NCBI GenBank assembly: GCA_021108395.1
Contig: JAIOQZ010000014.1
Coordinates: forward strand, 1-64,000
Direction: 5' to 3'
Length of the DNA: 64,000 nucleotides
Source: Candidatus Cloacimonadota bacterium
GTDB taxonomy: Bacteria; Cloacimonadota; Cloacimonadia; Cloacimonadales; JAIOQZ01
Under the pieces are notes generated by a model, which worked only from the letters and a program-made list of their open reading frames with translations, searched no databases and was not told where the DNA came from. How positions within the stretch are numbered: the stretch's first letter is position 1; each line of letters starts with the position of its first letter. Below are positions 35,073 through 43,853 of this stretch, one piece after another. Made by a program: the position numbers and the translations under genes.

Positions 35073-36383
35073 CTATTTCAGCAGGGCCATCTTCCGCACT
35101 TGTTGTGCGCTGTCGGACTGCAAGCGATAGAGATACACGCCGGAGGCCACGCCGCGCCCGCTGTTGTCGGCGCCATCCCACACCACTTCGTGGTTACCGC
35201 CTGCGAACGCCGGGTAGCTCTTCACCAGCTGCCCTCGCAGGTTGAATATCTTCAACGTGGCGCTCTGTCGCTTCGCCACGCTGAACTTGATGGTCGTCGT
35301 GGGGTTGAAGGGGTTGGGGAAGGCGGGGTGCAGCGTGATTGCGGAGATTGGTTCTGGTACAGCCCCATCGTCGTCGATACCGACTGGAACGTCCGTCAAG
35401 AATGGGTAGCCGCTGTTGGTGGTTCCGTCAATATCCCAATAATCCTCGTTACCGATGTCGTCGAAGGGGTTGCCGATAAAGTCCCAGGGCGAGTCCAGCC
35501 CTGGCGTTGCCAGGCTGGTGTAGGTGGCCACATCCTGCATTTCGGCGGTTGTTTTGCCTGTGCCGTCGGCGCTTGAGGATTGCCCTGATGTTTCGGTGTC
35601 CCAGAAGCAGTTGTTGACGGATGTGCTGGTGAATCCAACCAGTCCGCCGACGTCTTCAACTCCGTTCACACTGCCGGTGCAATAGCAGTTGCTCACATAG
35701 GAATCGTCATTCCAGGCCACCAGTCCGCCGACAGTTTCAACTCCGTTCACACTGCCGGTGCTATAGCAGTTGTTCACATAGGATTCGCTATTCCAGCCCA
35801 CCAGGCCGCCGACATCATATTCTCCATTTACACTTCCAGTGCTGTAGCAGTTGCTGACAGTGGAATTGTCTCCGTTGAGGCCCACCAGACCGCCGGTGTC
35901 GAAATTTCCGCTCATACTGCCAGTGCTGTAGCAGTTGGAAATGATGGAGTTTTCGCTGGCTCCTATCAGGCCTCCGGTGCAATAATACCCGGTCACATCA
36001 ACGTTGGTGATTCCAAGATTCTCGATTATAGCGCCTGCCGTATTGCCCAGAAAAGCTTGATAGTAGGTCGATGGTCGGTTAATATACAGGTCGTCAATAA
36101 CATGCATCTGCCCATTATAGGCGCCGGTAAAAGTTGCCATTTCGATACCTATCGGGCTGAAACCCTCTCCGTCGTTCCAGTTCTGGGTGTCGGTGGCGTC
36201 TATGTCGGCGGTCTGGACGAAGTGGCTGGTCCAGGAGCTGTCGTTTGTGCTCACCCACAGCAGGTTGTCGAGTGTGGCCACCTGGTAGGGGTCGTCCTCG
36301 GCGCCGGAGCCATCGGGCTGCACGCCGTCGGCCCAAAGGCCAGTAACGGCCAGCAGCAACGCAAACAGTAATAGCTTTCTCAT
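35073..36383 (-). CDS. secreted GLUG-repeat protein with C-terminal sorting domain (5 repeats)
   Basis: Signal peptide (MRKLLLFALLLAVTGLWADG), then a conserved N-terminal region (GSGAEDDPYQVATLDNLL), five GLUG repeats of about 28 residues at 35561-35981 (pattern VGGLVGWNSESYVNNCYSTG), a linker, and a FlgD-like C-terminal domain (PAFPNPFNPTTTIKFSV, WDGADNSGRGVASGVYLYRL, ending KMALLK). GLUG proteins are beta-helical surface adhesins or enzymes of the IgA-peptidase type; no protease domain is attached here. GGAG six bases before the ATG. Paralogue of the gene 28 nt upstream and probably co-transcribed with it. Confidence 0.87.
   Translation of the reverse strand: MRKLLLFALLLAVTGLWADGVQPDGSGAEDDPYQVATLDNLLWVSTNDSSWTSHFVQTADIDATDTQNWNDGEGFSPIGIEMATFTGAYNGQMHVIDDLYINRPSTYYQAFLGNTAGAIIENLGITNVDVTGYYCTGGLIGASENSIISNCYSTGSMSGNFDTGGLVGLNGDNSTVSNCYSTGSVNGEYDVGGLVGWNSESYVNNCYSTGSVNGVETVGGLVAWNDDSYVSNCYCTGSVNGVEDVGGLVGFTSTSVNNCFWDTETSGQSSSADGTGKTTAEMQDVATYTSLATPGLDSPWDFIGNPFDDIGNEDYWDIDGTTNSGYPFLTDVPVGIDDDGAVPEPISAITLHPAFPNPFNPTTTIKFSVAKRQSATLKIFNLRGQLVKSYPAFAGGNHEVVWDGADNSGRGVASGVYLYRLQSDSAQQVRKMALLK
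35561..35981 (-). repeat. five tandem GLUG repeats inside the coding sequence
   Basis: Units of about 84-87 nt encode the GGLVG...NCYSTG...VNG pattern. The central units are nearly identical at DNA level (for example tccgttcacactgccggtg recurs), which favours slippage or recombination. Confidence 0.8.
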
Positions 36384-36411
36384 ATTCGTCTCCTCGATGA
36401 TTGTATGTTGC

Positions 36412-38142
36412 CTATTTGAGAAGCACCATCTTCCGCACTTGCTGCGTGCCGGCTGACTGCAAGCGATAGAGATACACGCCCGAACCTACGCCGCGCCCGC
36501 TGTTGTCGGCGCCGTCCCAGACCACCTCATGCTCGCCTGCTGCGAATACCGCATAGCTCTTCACCAGCTGCCCCCGCAGGTTGAATATTTGTAGCGTAGC
36601 GCTCTGTCGCTTCGCCACGCTGAACCTGATGGTGGTCGTGGGGTTGAAGGGGTTGGGGAAGGCGGGGTGCAGCGTGATGGCTGATGTCGGCGCAGGGACA
36701 GCTTCTTCGTCACCGATGCCGACACCAGCGTCTGACAGAAACGGGTAGCCGCTGTTGGTGGTTCCATCAATATCCCAGTAATCCTCGTTACCGATGTCGT
36801 CGAAGGGGTTGCCCGCGAAGTCCCAGGGCGCGTCCAGGCCGGGCGTTGCCAGACTGGTGTAGGTGGCCACATCCTGCATTTCGGCGGTGGTTTTGCCAGT
36901 GCCGCCGGCGCTGGTGGCTTGCCCGGAGGTTTCGATGTTCCAGAAGGAACTGCTGACAGTGGAATCCTCATTCATCCCCACCAAGCCGCCGACATCGGTA
37001 TTTCCGCTCACATTGCCAATGCTATAGCACTGGCTTATAGTGGAACATCCGTGAAATCCAAGCAGGCCGCCGACGTCGTCGTCTCCGCTCACATTTCCGG
37101 TGCAATAGCTGTTGTTGATGATGGCCACATTAGTATTCAACCCAACCAAACCGCCGACGAAAACATCTCCCTCAACATTGCCGGTGCAATAGCAGTTACT
37201 GATTATGGAAGCTATAACATGTCCTCCCGCCAGGCCGCCGACTTTGCTACCACCACTCACATTGCCTGTGGCGTAGCAGTCAATATTTGTGGACTCATAG
37301 TTGTGCCCCACCAAGCCGCCGACACTGCTGCCTCCGCTCACATTGCCCGTGCTGTAACAGTTACTGATAGAAGAATCCCAGGAATTACACCCGGCCAGGC
37401 CGCCGGTATGGCTACCCCCACTCACATTGCCGGTACTGTAGCTGTCACTGACTGTGGACTGTTCATTGCGCCCCACCAAGCCGCCGGCAGGATAATCACC
37501 GCTCACATTTCCGGTGCTATGGCAGCCATTGATGGTGGAATGAAAGCTATTTCCCACCAAGCCGCCGACGTCACCTTCTCCGCTCACACCGACGGTGCTG
37601 TGGCAGTCGGTGACAGTGGAATTTCCTCGACTTTTCCCTACCAGGCCGCCGACTTCTTCATTTCCGCTCACACTGCCGGTACTGTAGCAGGCGCTAATGA
37701 AGGAATCATCATGATTTTCCCCCACCAGACCGCCGACTTTCCCTTGGCCGATCACATTAACATTGATAACTCCAAGATTCTCAATCGTTGCGCCGTTTGT
37801 TTTGCCAAACAGACCCATATAATCAAGTGTCGGTCGGTTCATATACAAACCGTCAATCGTGTGCTCCTGCCCATTATAGGCGCCGGTAAAACGAATGTCA
37901 TTGAATCCTATCGGGCTGAACCCCTCTCCGCCGTTCCAGTTCTGGGTGTCGGTTGCGTCAATGTCGGCTGTCTGAATGAAGTGGCTGGCCCAGGAACTGT
38001 CGGTTGTGCTCACCCAGAGCAAGTTATCCAACGTCTCCACTTGGTATGGGTCGGCCTCTGTGCCGGAACCGTCGGGCTGTACGCCGTCGGCCAACAAACC
38101 CGTAGTCACCAGCAATAGCGCAAATAGAAATAGCTTTTTCAT
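36412..38142 (-). CDS. secreted GLUG-repeat protein with C-terminal sorting domain (10 repeats)
   Basis: Same plan as its neighbour but longer: signal peptide (MKKLFLFALLLVTTGLLADG), region GTEADPYQVETLDNLL, about ten GLUG repeats at 36925-37740, a linker and a FlgD-like C-terminal domain ending KMVLLK. The N-terminal and C-terminal parts are almost the same as in the 35073-36383 gene, also at DNA level, so the two come from a recent duplication. Start at 38142: GGAG stands six bases upstream and the signal peptide begins there. Its promoter is at 38173-38201. Confidence 0.87.
   Translation of the reverse strand: MKKLFLFALLLVTTGLLADGVQPDGSGTEADPYQVETLDNLLWVSTTDSSWASHFIQTADIDATDTQNWNGGEGFSPIGFNDIRFTGAYNGQEHTIDGLYMNRPTLDYMGLFGKTNGATIENLGVINVNVIGQGKVGGLVGENHDDSFISACYSTGSVSGNEEVGGLVGKSRGNSTVTDCHSTVGVSGEGDVGGLVGNSFHSTINGCHSTGNVSGDYPAGGLVGRNEQSTVSDSYSTGNVSGGSHTGGLAGCNSWDSSISNCYSTGNVSGGSSVGGLVGHNYESTNIDCYATGNVSGGSKVGGLAGGHVIASIISNCYCTGNVEGDVFVGGLVGLNTNVAIINNSYCTGNVSGDDDVGGLLGFHGCSTISQCYSIGNVSGNTDVGGLVGMNEDSTVSSSFWNIETSGQATSAGGTGKTTAEMQDVATYTSLATPGLDAPWDFAGNPFDDIGNEDYWDIDGTTNSGYPFLSDAGVGIGDEEAVPAPTSAITLHPAFPNPFNPTTTIRFSVAKRQSATLQIFNLRGQLVKSYAVFAAGEHEVVWDGADNSGRGVGSGVYLYRLQSAGTQQVRKMVLLK
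36925..37740 (-). repeat. about ten tandem GLUG repeats inside the coding sequence
   Basis: Units of about 81-87 nt; on the plus strand each holds a version of ccgctcacattgccggtg followed by caccaagccgccgac. Twice the number found in the neighbouring paralogue. Confidence 0.8.
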
Positions 38143-38172
38143 GTTCATCTCCTCTGATATTGTATTTGTCAA

Positions 38173-38201
38173 ATTAGCTGTGAGAATGCATGGGATGTCA
38201 A
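38173..38201 (-). promoter_or_regulatory. candidate promoter of the GLUG gene pair
   Basis: On the minus strand TTGACA (38196-38201), 17-nt spacer, GCTAAT (38173-38178, 4 of 6). Divergent from the EF-G-like promoter 38 nt away. Confidence 0.55.
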
Positions 38202-38238
38202 GCAAGAAAGCCGAAGAAGCCTGGCGCTCGCTTAATCA

Positions 38239-38266
38239 TTGACAAGAATGCTTGCGAGGCAATAAT
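38239..38266 (+). promoter_or_regulatory. candidate promoter of the EF-G-like gene
   Basis: TTGACA (38239-38244), 16-nt spacer, AATAAT (38261-38266, 5 of 6). The best-matching promoter in the window; it gives a leader of about 105 nt. Confidence 0.65.
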
Positions 38267-38376
38267 GTCTTTTTACAGTCGATAATAGCCAAAATACCGT
38301 CCGAATTGCGCATGGATTTACAATAATTGAATTGATAACGATACACATAAATACCATCACGGGGGACAGAGGACAG

Positions 38377-40428
38377 ATGAAACAATACGACATGGCCAAC
38401 ATTCGCAATGTGGCGCTGCTCGGTTCGAGCGGGTCAGGCAAAACCACTCTCGTCGAGCACATCCTGCACAACGCGGGGGAGATTAACCGCGTGGGCAAGG
38501 TGGAAGACGGCAACACCACCATGGACTTCGAGCCGGACGAGATTGAGAAGACGATGTCCATCGCGCTGGCAATGGCCCACTTCGACCACAAGGACAAGCG
38601 CGTCAACCTCATCGACACGCCCGGCTATCCCGAATTCATCGGCGAGCAGATCGTCGGCATCGAGGCCGTCGAGACCGCGCTCATCACCATCAACGCCGCC
38701 GGTTCATTCGACATCGGCCTCGAACAACCCCTCGAGATGTTGGCCCAGCACGAGATGGCCAAGGCGATAGTGGTCAACCGCATGGACAACGAGCACGCCG
38801 ATTTCGCCAAGGCGCTCGAGATGATCGAGGAGAACTCCGACATCGTGCCGGCGCCGCTTTATATTCCCATTGGCCGCGAATCCAGCTTTCGCGGCATCGT
38901 AAACCTGGCCAAAGGCATTGCGCTCATCGACGGTAAACCAGCGGACATCCCCGCCGAGATGGCTGATGAAGTCGAGGAATATCGCATGAAGCTGATGGAG
39001 GCTGTGGCCGAAACCGACGACGCTCTGCTCGAGAAGTATTTCGAGGAAGGCGAGTTGACTGCCGAGGAGCTTACAAAGGGCCTGAAGAGTGGTATCCTCG
39101 CCGGCAAACTCGTGCCGGTATTCGCTTGCTCGGCCGCCCGCAATATCGGTGTGACCGCGCTTATGGACGCCATCGCCGAATACATGCCGTCTCCCGCCGA
39201 CCGCCCCAAGGTGAAGGTTGTCGAGGATGGCAAAGAGATGCTGCTGGCCTGCGACCCCGACGGCGACCTGCTGGCCTTCATATTCAAGTCTTTCTCCGAC
39301 CCCAATCTGGGTGACGTGGCCTATGTGCGCGTGTTCAGCGGTACGCTCAAGAGCGGCATGGACGTATTCGTGCCCGAGCGCGACAGCAAGGACAAGGTCG
39401 GCAATATGTATCACATCATGGGCAAGCGCCGCAGCGACACCAGCGAGCTGCGCCCCGGCGAGATGGGCGGCCTGGTGAAGCTCAAGGCGGCTCATGGTCT
39501 CAATACGTTGGTCAACGTGGGCGCCGACTACGCCTATCCGGCCCTCAAGCTGCCGACTCCAGTCTATTGGAAGGCCATCTACGCTGTCAACCAGCACGAC
39601 GACGACAAGATTGGCACCTCGCTCAACCGCCTGCTGGACGAAGATCCCACCATTCACAGCGAGATTGACCACGAGACCAAGCAACAACTGCTCAGCGCCA
39701 TGGGCGAGCAGCAGCTCTGGCTCATCATCAAACGCCTGAAGAGCCGTTTCAAGGTCGAAGCCGAGCTGAAAAGCCCGCGCATCCCTTACCGCGAGACTCT
39801 CACCGGCAGCGTTGACAACAAGTATCGCCACAAAAAGCAGACCGGCGGGCGCGGACAGTACGGCGAGGTCTATTTCAAGATTCGCCCGCAGGAGCGCGGC
39901 GCGGGCTTTGAATTCATCAACGCCATCGTTGGCGGCACGATTCCCAGCAAGTTTATCCCGGCCATCGAGAAGGGTATTCGCGAGACTATGGAGAAGGGCA
40001 TTATCGCCGGTTGCCGCGTGGTGGACATCGCAGTCGAGGTTTACTACGGCAGCTACCACGACGTGGACTCTTCCGAAATGGCCTTCAAGATTGCCTCCAG
40101 CCAGTGCCTCAGGATTGGTTTCAACGAATGCGGCCCCATTCTGCTCGAACCCATCCACGACATCGACATCATCATTCCCAACGAATATATGGGCGACGTG
40201 ATGGGCGACATCAGCACCCGTCGCGGCAAGATTCAGGGCATGGAGCAGAAGGGCAAGAAGCAGTACCTCAAGGCGCAGCTTCCCCTGGCCGAGTTATATG
40301 GCTATTTCCCGGCGCTCAAGTCCCTCACCCAGGGGCGTGGCCGGTTTACCCAAACGTTCAGTCACTACGAGCGCGTACCCCACGATGTGGCCCAGAAGGT
40401 CATTGCCGAGTACAACGAGCAGGACTGA
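38377..40428 (+). CDS. EF-G paralogue (FusA2-like translational GTPase)
   Basis: Five-domain elongation factor G architecture, but not a canonical FusA. The P-loop is LLGSSGSGKTTLVEHIL where EF-G has AHIDAGKTT; G3 is DTPGYPEF and G4 NRMD. The switch I region (FEPDEIEKTMSIALA) lacks the usual RGITI. Domain IV has the conserved TGGRGQYGEVYFKI. Such EF-G-like proteins occur beside a standard EF-G in many bacteria, and their ribosomal role is unclear. I chose the ATG at 38377 (AGAGGAC upstream); an in-frame TTG at 38332 has no ribosome-binding site. yebC follows after 15 nt. Confidence 0.9.
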   Translation: MKQYDMANIRNVALLGSSGSGKTTLVEHILHNAGEINRVGKVEDGNTTMDFEPDEIEKTMSIALAMAHFDHKDKRVNLIDTPGYPEFIGEQIVGIEAVETALITINAAGSFDIGLEQPLEMLAQHEMAKAIVVNRMDNEHADFAKALEMIEENSDIVPAPLYIPIGRESSFRGIVNLAKGIALIDGKPADIPAEMADEVEEYRMKLMEAVAETDDALLEKYFEEGELTAEELTKGLKSGILAGKLVPVFACSAARNIGVTALMDAIAEYMPSPADRPKVKVVEDGKEMLLACDPDGDLLAFIFKSFSDPNLGDVAYVRVFSGTLKSGMDVFVPERDSKDKVGNMYHIMGKRRSDTSELRPGEMGGLVKLKAAHGLNTLVNVGADYAYPALKLPTPVYWKAIYAVNQHDDDKIGTSLNRLLDEDPTIHSEIDHETKQQLLSAMGEQQLWLIIKRLKSRFKVEAELKSPRIPYRETLTGSVDNKYRHKKQTGGRGQYGEVYFKIRPQERGAGFEFINAIVGGTIPSKFIPAIEKGIRETMEKGIIAGCRVVDIAVEVYYGSYHDVDSSEMAFKIASSQCLRIGFNECGPILLEPIHDIDIIIPNEYMGDVMGDISTRRGKIQGMEQKGKKQYLKAQLPLAELYGYFPALKSLTQGRGRFTQTFSHYERVPHDVAQKVIAEYNEQD

Positions 40429-40443
40429 TAATCTGGAGGAACC

Positions 40444-41187
40444 ATGTCCGGACACAGCAAATGGAGCACGATAAAGCATAAAAAGGGCGCCGCCGACGCC
40501 AAGCGCGGCAGGCTTTTTACTAAACTGGTGCGCGAGATCATCGTCTCGGCCCGCGAAGGCGGCGGCGATATCGATTCGAACCCGCGTCTGCGTTCAGCCA
40601 TCAAGACAGCCCAGGGCGCTAACATGCCCTCGGCAAACGTCGAGCGTGCCATCAAGCGCGGCACGGGCGAGATTGAGGGCATCAAGTACGAGGAATACAC
40701 CTACGAGGGCTATGGCCCCGGCGGGGTTGCGGTGCTGGTGGATGTGATGACCGACAACCGCAATCGCACCGTGAGCGAAGTGCGCCATGTGTTCTCGAAA
40801 TACGATGGCAACATGGCCGAATCCGGCGCGGTGGCCTGGAACTTCGATCAGAAGGGCCTGCTGCTCGTGTCCGTCGGCGACCTCGACGAGGACGAGTTCA
40901 TGATGACCGCCCTCGATGCCGGCGCCGAAGATGTCATCCACGAAGAAGACTTCTTCCATGTTTACACCTCATCCAGTGACCTGCACACCGTAGCGCGGGC
41001 TTTGGACAGCTTCGAGGTAGAAAAGGCCGAGCTCACCCGCGTACCCAAGAACTCAGTCAAGGCCGATGAGGTTGCCGGCAAGCTCTTTCGCTTGCTCGAA
41101 AAGCTCGAAGACCTTGACGATGTGCAGAAGGTTTACGCCAATTTCGAGGTGTCCGACGAAGTGATGGAAAGGTTGGCCGCCGATTGA
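40444..41187 (+). CDS. yebC: YebC/PmpR family protein
   Basis: Conserved cytoplasmic family described as transcriptional regulators or, like mitochondrial TACO1, as translation factors acting at difficult stretches. MSGHSKWSTIKHKKGAADAK at the N-terminus and YEGYGPGGVAVLVDVMTDN are diagnostic. 247 residues, normal. GGAGGAA before the ATG. The stop overlaps the ruvC start by 4 nt; a yebC-ruvC-ruvA order is widespread. Confidence 0.95.
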   Translation: MSGHSKWSTIKHKKGAADAKRGRLFTKLVREIIVSAREGGGDIDSNPRLRSAIKTAQGANMPSANVERAIKRGTGEIEGIKYEEYTYEGYGPGGVAVLVDVMTDNRNRTVSEVRHVFSKYDGNMAESGAVAWNFDQKGLLLVSVGDLDEDEFMMTALDAGAEDVIHEEDFFHVYTSSSDLHTVARALDSFEVEKAELTRVPKNSVKADEVAGKLFRLLEKLEDLDDVQKVYANFEVSDEVMERLAAD

Positions 41188-41672
41188 TAATTCTGGGCAT
41201 TGACCCTGGCAGCCGCTTCTGTGGCTATGGTCTGTTGCAGGTGGAAAACCGCCGCATAGTGGCCGCCGGCAGCGACACCATCCGCATTCCGGCGCGCTGG
41301 CCACTCGAACGCAAACTGGTGCGGCTGCGCGAGGAAATTGCGAAGGTGATTGCCGAGCACAAACCCGACGCCGCTGCCGTCGAGACGATATACTTTGGCA
41401 AAAACGTGCGCACAGCCTTCACTCAGGGGCATGTGCGGGGCGTTATTCTGCTCGCGCTGGCCGAGGCCGGCGTAACAGTGTATGACTACACCCCCAGTGA
41501 GATAAAAAAAGCCGTGGTGGGCAACGGCAGAGCCAGCAAACAGCAGGTGCGCTATATGGTGCAACAGATACTCGGCCTCAGTACGCCCCCCGAAACCGAA
41601 GATGCCGCCGACGCCCTCGCCATCGCCCTATGCCACAACAACCACAGGCAGGCCACAGGTCTGTTCAAGTAA
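41184..41672 (+). CDS. ruvC: Holliday junction resolvase RuvC
   Basis: Endonuclease that cuts four-way junctions in recombinational repair. Acidic residues of the RNase H fold are visible in ILGIDPGSRFCGYGL, AAAVETIYFGKN and EDAADALAIALCH. 162 residues, normal. It starts at a TTG that overlaps the yebC TGA (TTGA), so it is translationally coupled. Confidence 0.94.
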   Translation: MIILGIDPGSRFCGYGLLQVENRRIVAAGSDTIRIPARWPLERKLVRLREEIAKVIAEHKPDAAAVETIYFGKNVRTAFTQGHVRGVILLALAEAGVTVYDYTPSEIKKAVVGNGRASKQQVRYMVQQILGLSTPPETEDAADALAIALCHNNHRQATGLFK

Positions 41673-41695
41673 CGGGCATAGGCTGTCACGGATTC

Positions 41696-41748
41696 TTACC
41701 CTCCCTTATGCAGGGGAGGGTGGTCGCGTAGCGGTCGGGTGGGGTGAT
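41696..41748 (+). repeat. REP-like palindromic repeat between ruvC and ruvA
   Basis: Stem CCCTCCC / GGGAGGG around TTATGCAG, then a G-rich tail ending GGTGGGGTGA. Related copies are at 44593-44640 (opposite strand) and 44661-44715. Confidence 0.75.
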
Positions 41749-41780
41749 TCCGACAAATCCCAATTCCTCTTTGAAAATCC

Positions 41781-41809
41781 TTGACACACAATCGTTCGTA
41801 CTACATTAT
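41781..41809 (+). promoter_or_regulatory. candidate promoter of ruvA-rsmB
   Basis: TTGACA (41781-41786), 17-nt spacer, CATTAT (41804-41809) within an A/T-rich run (to 41815). It lies after the REP-like repeat, so ruvA has its own start. Confidence 0.6.
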
Positions 41810-41854
41810 ATATACATATGACAAACTACCGTTCTTCGCGCAAGGTAGGCTGAA

Positions 41855-42457
41855 TTGTTCGCATATCTGGAAGGCATGCTGGCCGATAAGCGCCCCACAG
41901 CCGTAGTCATCGATTGCGGCGGCGTGGGCTACGATGTGGCCGTGCCCATGTCAACGTTCGATAAGCTGTCTGCCGTCGGCAAGCCCCAGAAGCTGTGGAT
42001 ACACCCCAGCTATGCCGATGACGGCCTGCGCCTCTTCGGGTTCGCCACCCTCGACGAACGTAACCTTTTCCGGCTGCTCATCGCTGTCAGCGGCATCGGG
42101 CCAAAGCTGGCTCTGGCGGCGCTGTCCGGCCTCAGCGTATCCGATCTCACCGGCGCCATCGCCAATGCTGACGTGACGCTCATCTCGCAGGTGCCGGGCA
42201 TCGGCAAGAAGACCGCCGAGCGCCTCATCATCGATCTGCGCGACAAGCTGGCGCCGTTTGCGGCTTCCCGCGATACGACCCTGGGCGGCGTGCCGCTCAC
42301 CAGTGTTCACGACGAAGCCGAGGCAGCCTTGCTCACGCTGGGCTACTCTTTGCAGTCAGTGCGCAAGGCCTGGAAGAAATTACTCGGCGACACCGAGTAC
42401 GCCGACGCCCAAACATTGGTGAAAGCCACCATCAAAGCCTTCTATAAAAAACGCTGA
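41855..42457 (+). CDS. ruvA: Holliday junction branch migration protein RuvA
   Basis: Binds the four-way junction and guides the RuvB motor. OB-fold N-terminus (MFAYLEGMLADKRPTAVVID), then helix-hairpin-helix motifs (LIAVSGIGPKLALAAL and ISQVPGIGKKTAERLII), and a C-terminal RuvB-binding domain (DEAEAALLTLGYS). 200 residues, normal. The start is a TTG with AAGGTAGG upstream. ruvB is not in the window. rsmB begins 1 nt after the stop. Confidence 0.94.
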   Translation: MFAYLEGMLADKRPTAVVIDCGGVGYDVAVPMSTFDKLSAVGKPQKLWIHPSYADDGLRLFGFATLDERNLFRLLIAVSGIGPKLALAALSGLSVSDLTGAIANADVTLISQVPGIGKKTAERLIIDLRDKLAPFAASRDTTLGGVPLTSVHDEAEAALLTLGYSLQSVRKAWKKLLGDTEYADAQTLVKATIKAFYKKR

Positions 42458-42458
42458 T

Positions 42459-43781
42459 ATGGTTGACCCCCGCGAAGAAGCCTACCACGTCATAGTCAAA
42501 GTACTGAAGAAGGGCGTTTTCAGCAGCAACCTGCTGGACAAGGCAGGTCGCAAGCTCGAAAAGGCCGGCGCCGACCACAATCTTTTCTACACCCTTGTTA
42601 AAGGCGTCATAAAAATGCAGCGCAATCTCGACTGGGTAGCTGCCGCCTATGCCGCCGACCGCGACAAATATGAAGCGACCAACCTCAAGATACGCATTCT
42701 GCTGTTCATGGCGCTCTATCAGCTTCGCCACTGCGACCACATCCCCGACCACGCCGCGCTGCATGAAACTGTTGAGATGGCCAAGCGGCTGTATAATAAG
42801 GGAGTGGCCGACTGGGTGAACGGCATGGCGCGGTCGGTGCAGCGCGATCCAGACCGCGTTGCCTACCCCGATGACCCGGTGCGGCGGCTGGCGCTCGAAC
42901 ATTCGTTTCCCGACGACATGGTGCGTAGCTGGATGGACGAGTGGGGCGAGGACGAGACCGAGATGCTGTGCATGTATTTCAACGATGTGCCGCGACTGAA
43001 TATCCGCGCCAATCTGCTGGCGACCACGCCCAGGCGTCTGTCGGCATACTTCGCTCGGCGTGAAGTGAAACTCGAGCACAGCGGCGTGAGTCCTAACATG
43101 CTGTTTACGCGGCAGCCGCGCCAGGTATTGCGCGATGTGGCTCACCAAGAGGGCTATTTCTCGATTCAAGACCCCTCGGCGGCGCTCATCGTAGAGTTGC
43201 TGCAACCTCATCCGGGGCATTCGGTTCTCGATCTTTTCGCCGGCCCTGGCGGCAAGTGCACCTACATCGCCGAGCTGATGGACAACGAGGGCGAGGTTAT
43301 CGCCGTTGACAAGATACCCAACAAGGTGAAGAAGCTCAAGCAGGCGGCCCATCGGCTTCAGATAGGCATTATCCAGACGGTGACTGAGGATTGTTTCAGA
43401 TATGGCCCTGTCGCCCCTGCATACGACCGTGTTCTGCTCGATGTGCCATGCAGCGGCTGGGGCGTGTTGCAAAAGAAAGCCGAGTTGCGTTGGCAGGCAG
43501 CGCAAGACATGGGCGAGCTGCAAAAGCTTCAGGAGGCGGCTATCGAGCATGGCGCTCGCTTCGTAAAGTCTGGCGGGCTGCTGGTTTACAGCACCTGCAC
43601 GGTCAACCGTGCCGAGAACGAAGACCGGGTGCGCAACTTCCTGGGACGCCACAGCGAGTACTCGCTGGTTGATGCCGCCACGGTGGCGCCGAGCGAGTTC
43701 ACCTCGGAAGGCTTCCTGAAAACGATTCCGCACCGTCACCACGTTGACGGCGCCTTTGCGGCGCTGCTGCTGCGAAAATGA
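42459..43781 (+). CDS. rsmB: 16S rRNA cytosine-C5 methyltransferase (RsmB/Sun)
   Basis: SAM-dependent methylation of C967 (E. coli numbering) in 16S rRNA. A NusB-like helical domain (residues 1-140) is followed by the methyltransferase fold: VLDLFAGPGGKCTYIAEL for SAM, LLDVPCSGWGVLQKK with the first catalytic Cys and LLVYSTCTVNRAENE with the second. 440 residues, normal. Starts directly after ruvA (TGAtATG). A PASTA protein follows after 72 nt. Confidence 0.94.
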   Translation: MVDPREEAYHVIVKVLKKGVFSSNLLDKAGRKLEKAGADHNLFYTLVKGVIKMQRNLDWVAAAYAADRDKYEATNLKIRILLFMALYQLRHCDHIPDHAALHETVEMAKRLYNKGVADWVNGMARSVQRDPDRVAYPDDPVRRLALEHSFPDDMVRSWMDEWGEDETEMLCMYFNDVPRLNIRANLLATTPRRLSAYFARREVKLEHSGVSPNMLFTRQPRQVLRDVAHQEGYFSIQDPSAALIVELLQPHPGHSVLDLFAGPGGKCTYIAELMDNEGEVIAVDKIPNKVKKLKQAAHRLQIGIIQTVTEDCFRYGPVAPAYDRVLLDVPCSGWGVLQKKAELRWQAAQDMGELQKLQEAAIEHGARFVKSGGLLVYSTCTVNRAENEDRVRNFLGRHSEYSLVDAATVAPSEFTSEGFLKTIPHRHHVDGAFAALLLRK

Positions 43782-43853
43782 TGCCGAGACGAAAGCATTT
43801 GACACTGTGAGCCGAGCGACGGATTGTGGCTGCGACGAGTGGAGGAGAGCCAG

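Noticed and set aside
36925-37740. Regularly spaced repeats that could suggest a CRISPR array
   Set aside because: Repeats are in frame, protein-coding and have no unique spacers of constant length; no cas genes nearby.
36919-38118. 399-codon plus-strand frame with regular HQAADxxxSAHI repeats
   Set aside because: The regularity is the complement of the GLUG repeats on the minus strand; no signal peptide or start signal.
38704-40158. 484-codon open frame on the minus strand inside the EF-G-like gene
   Set aside because: Mirror of the codon bias of the plus-strand gene; no ribosome-binding site or motif.
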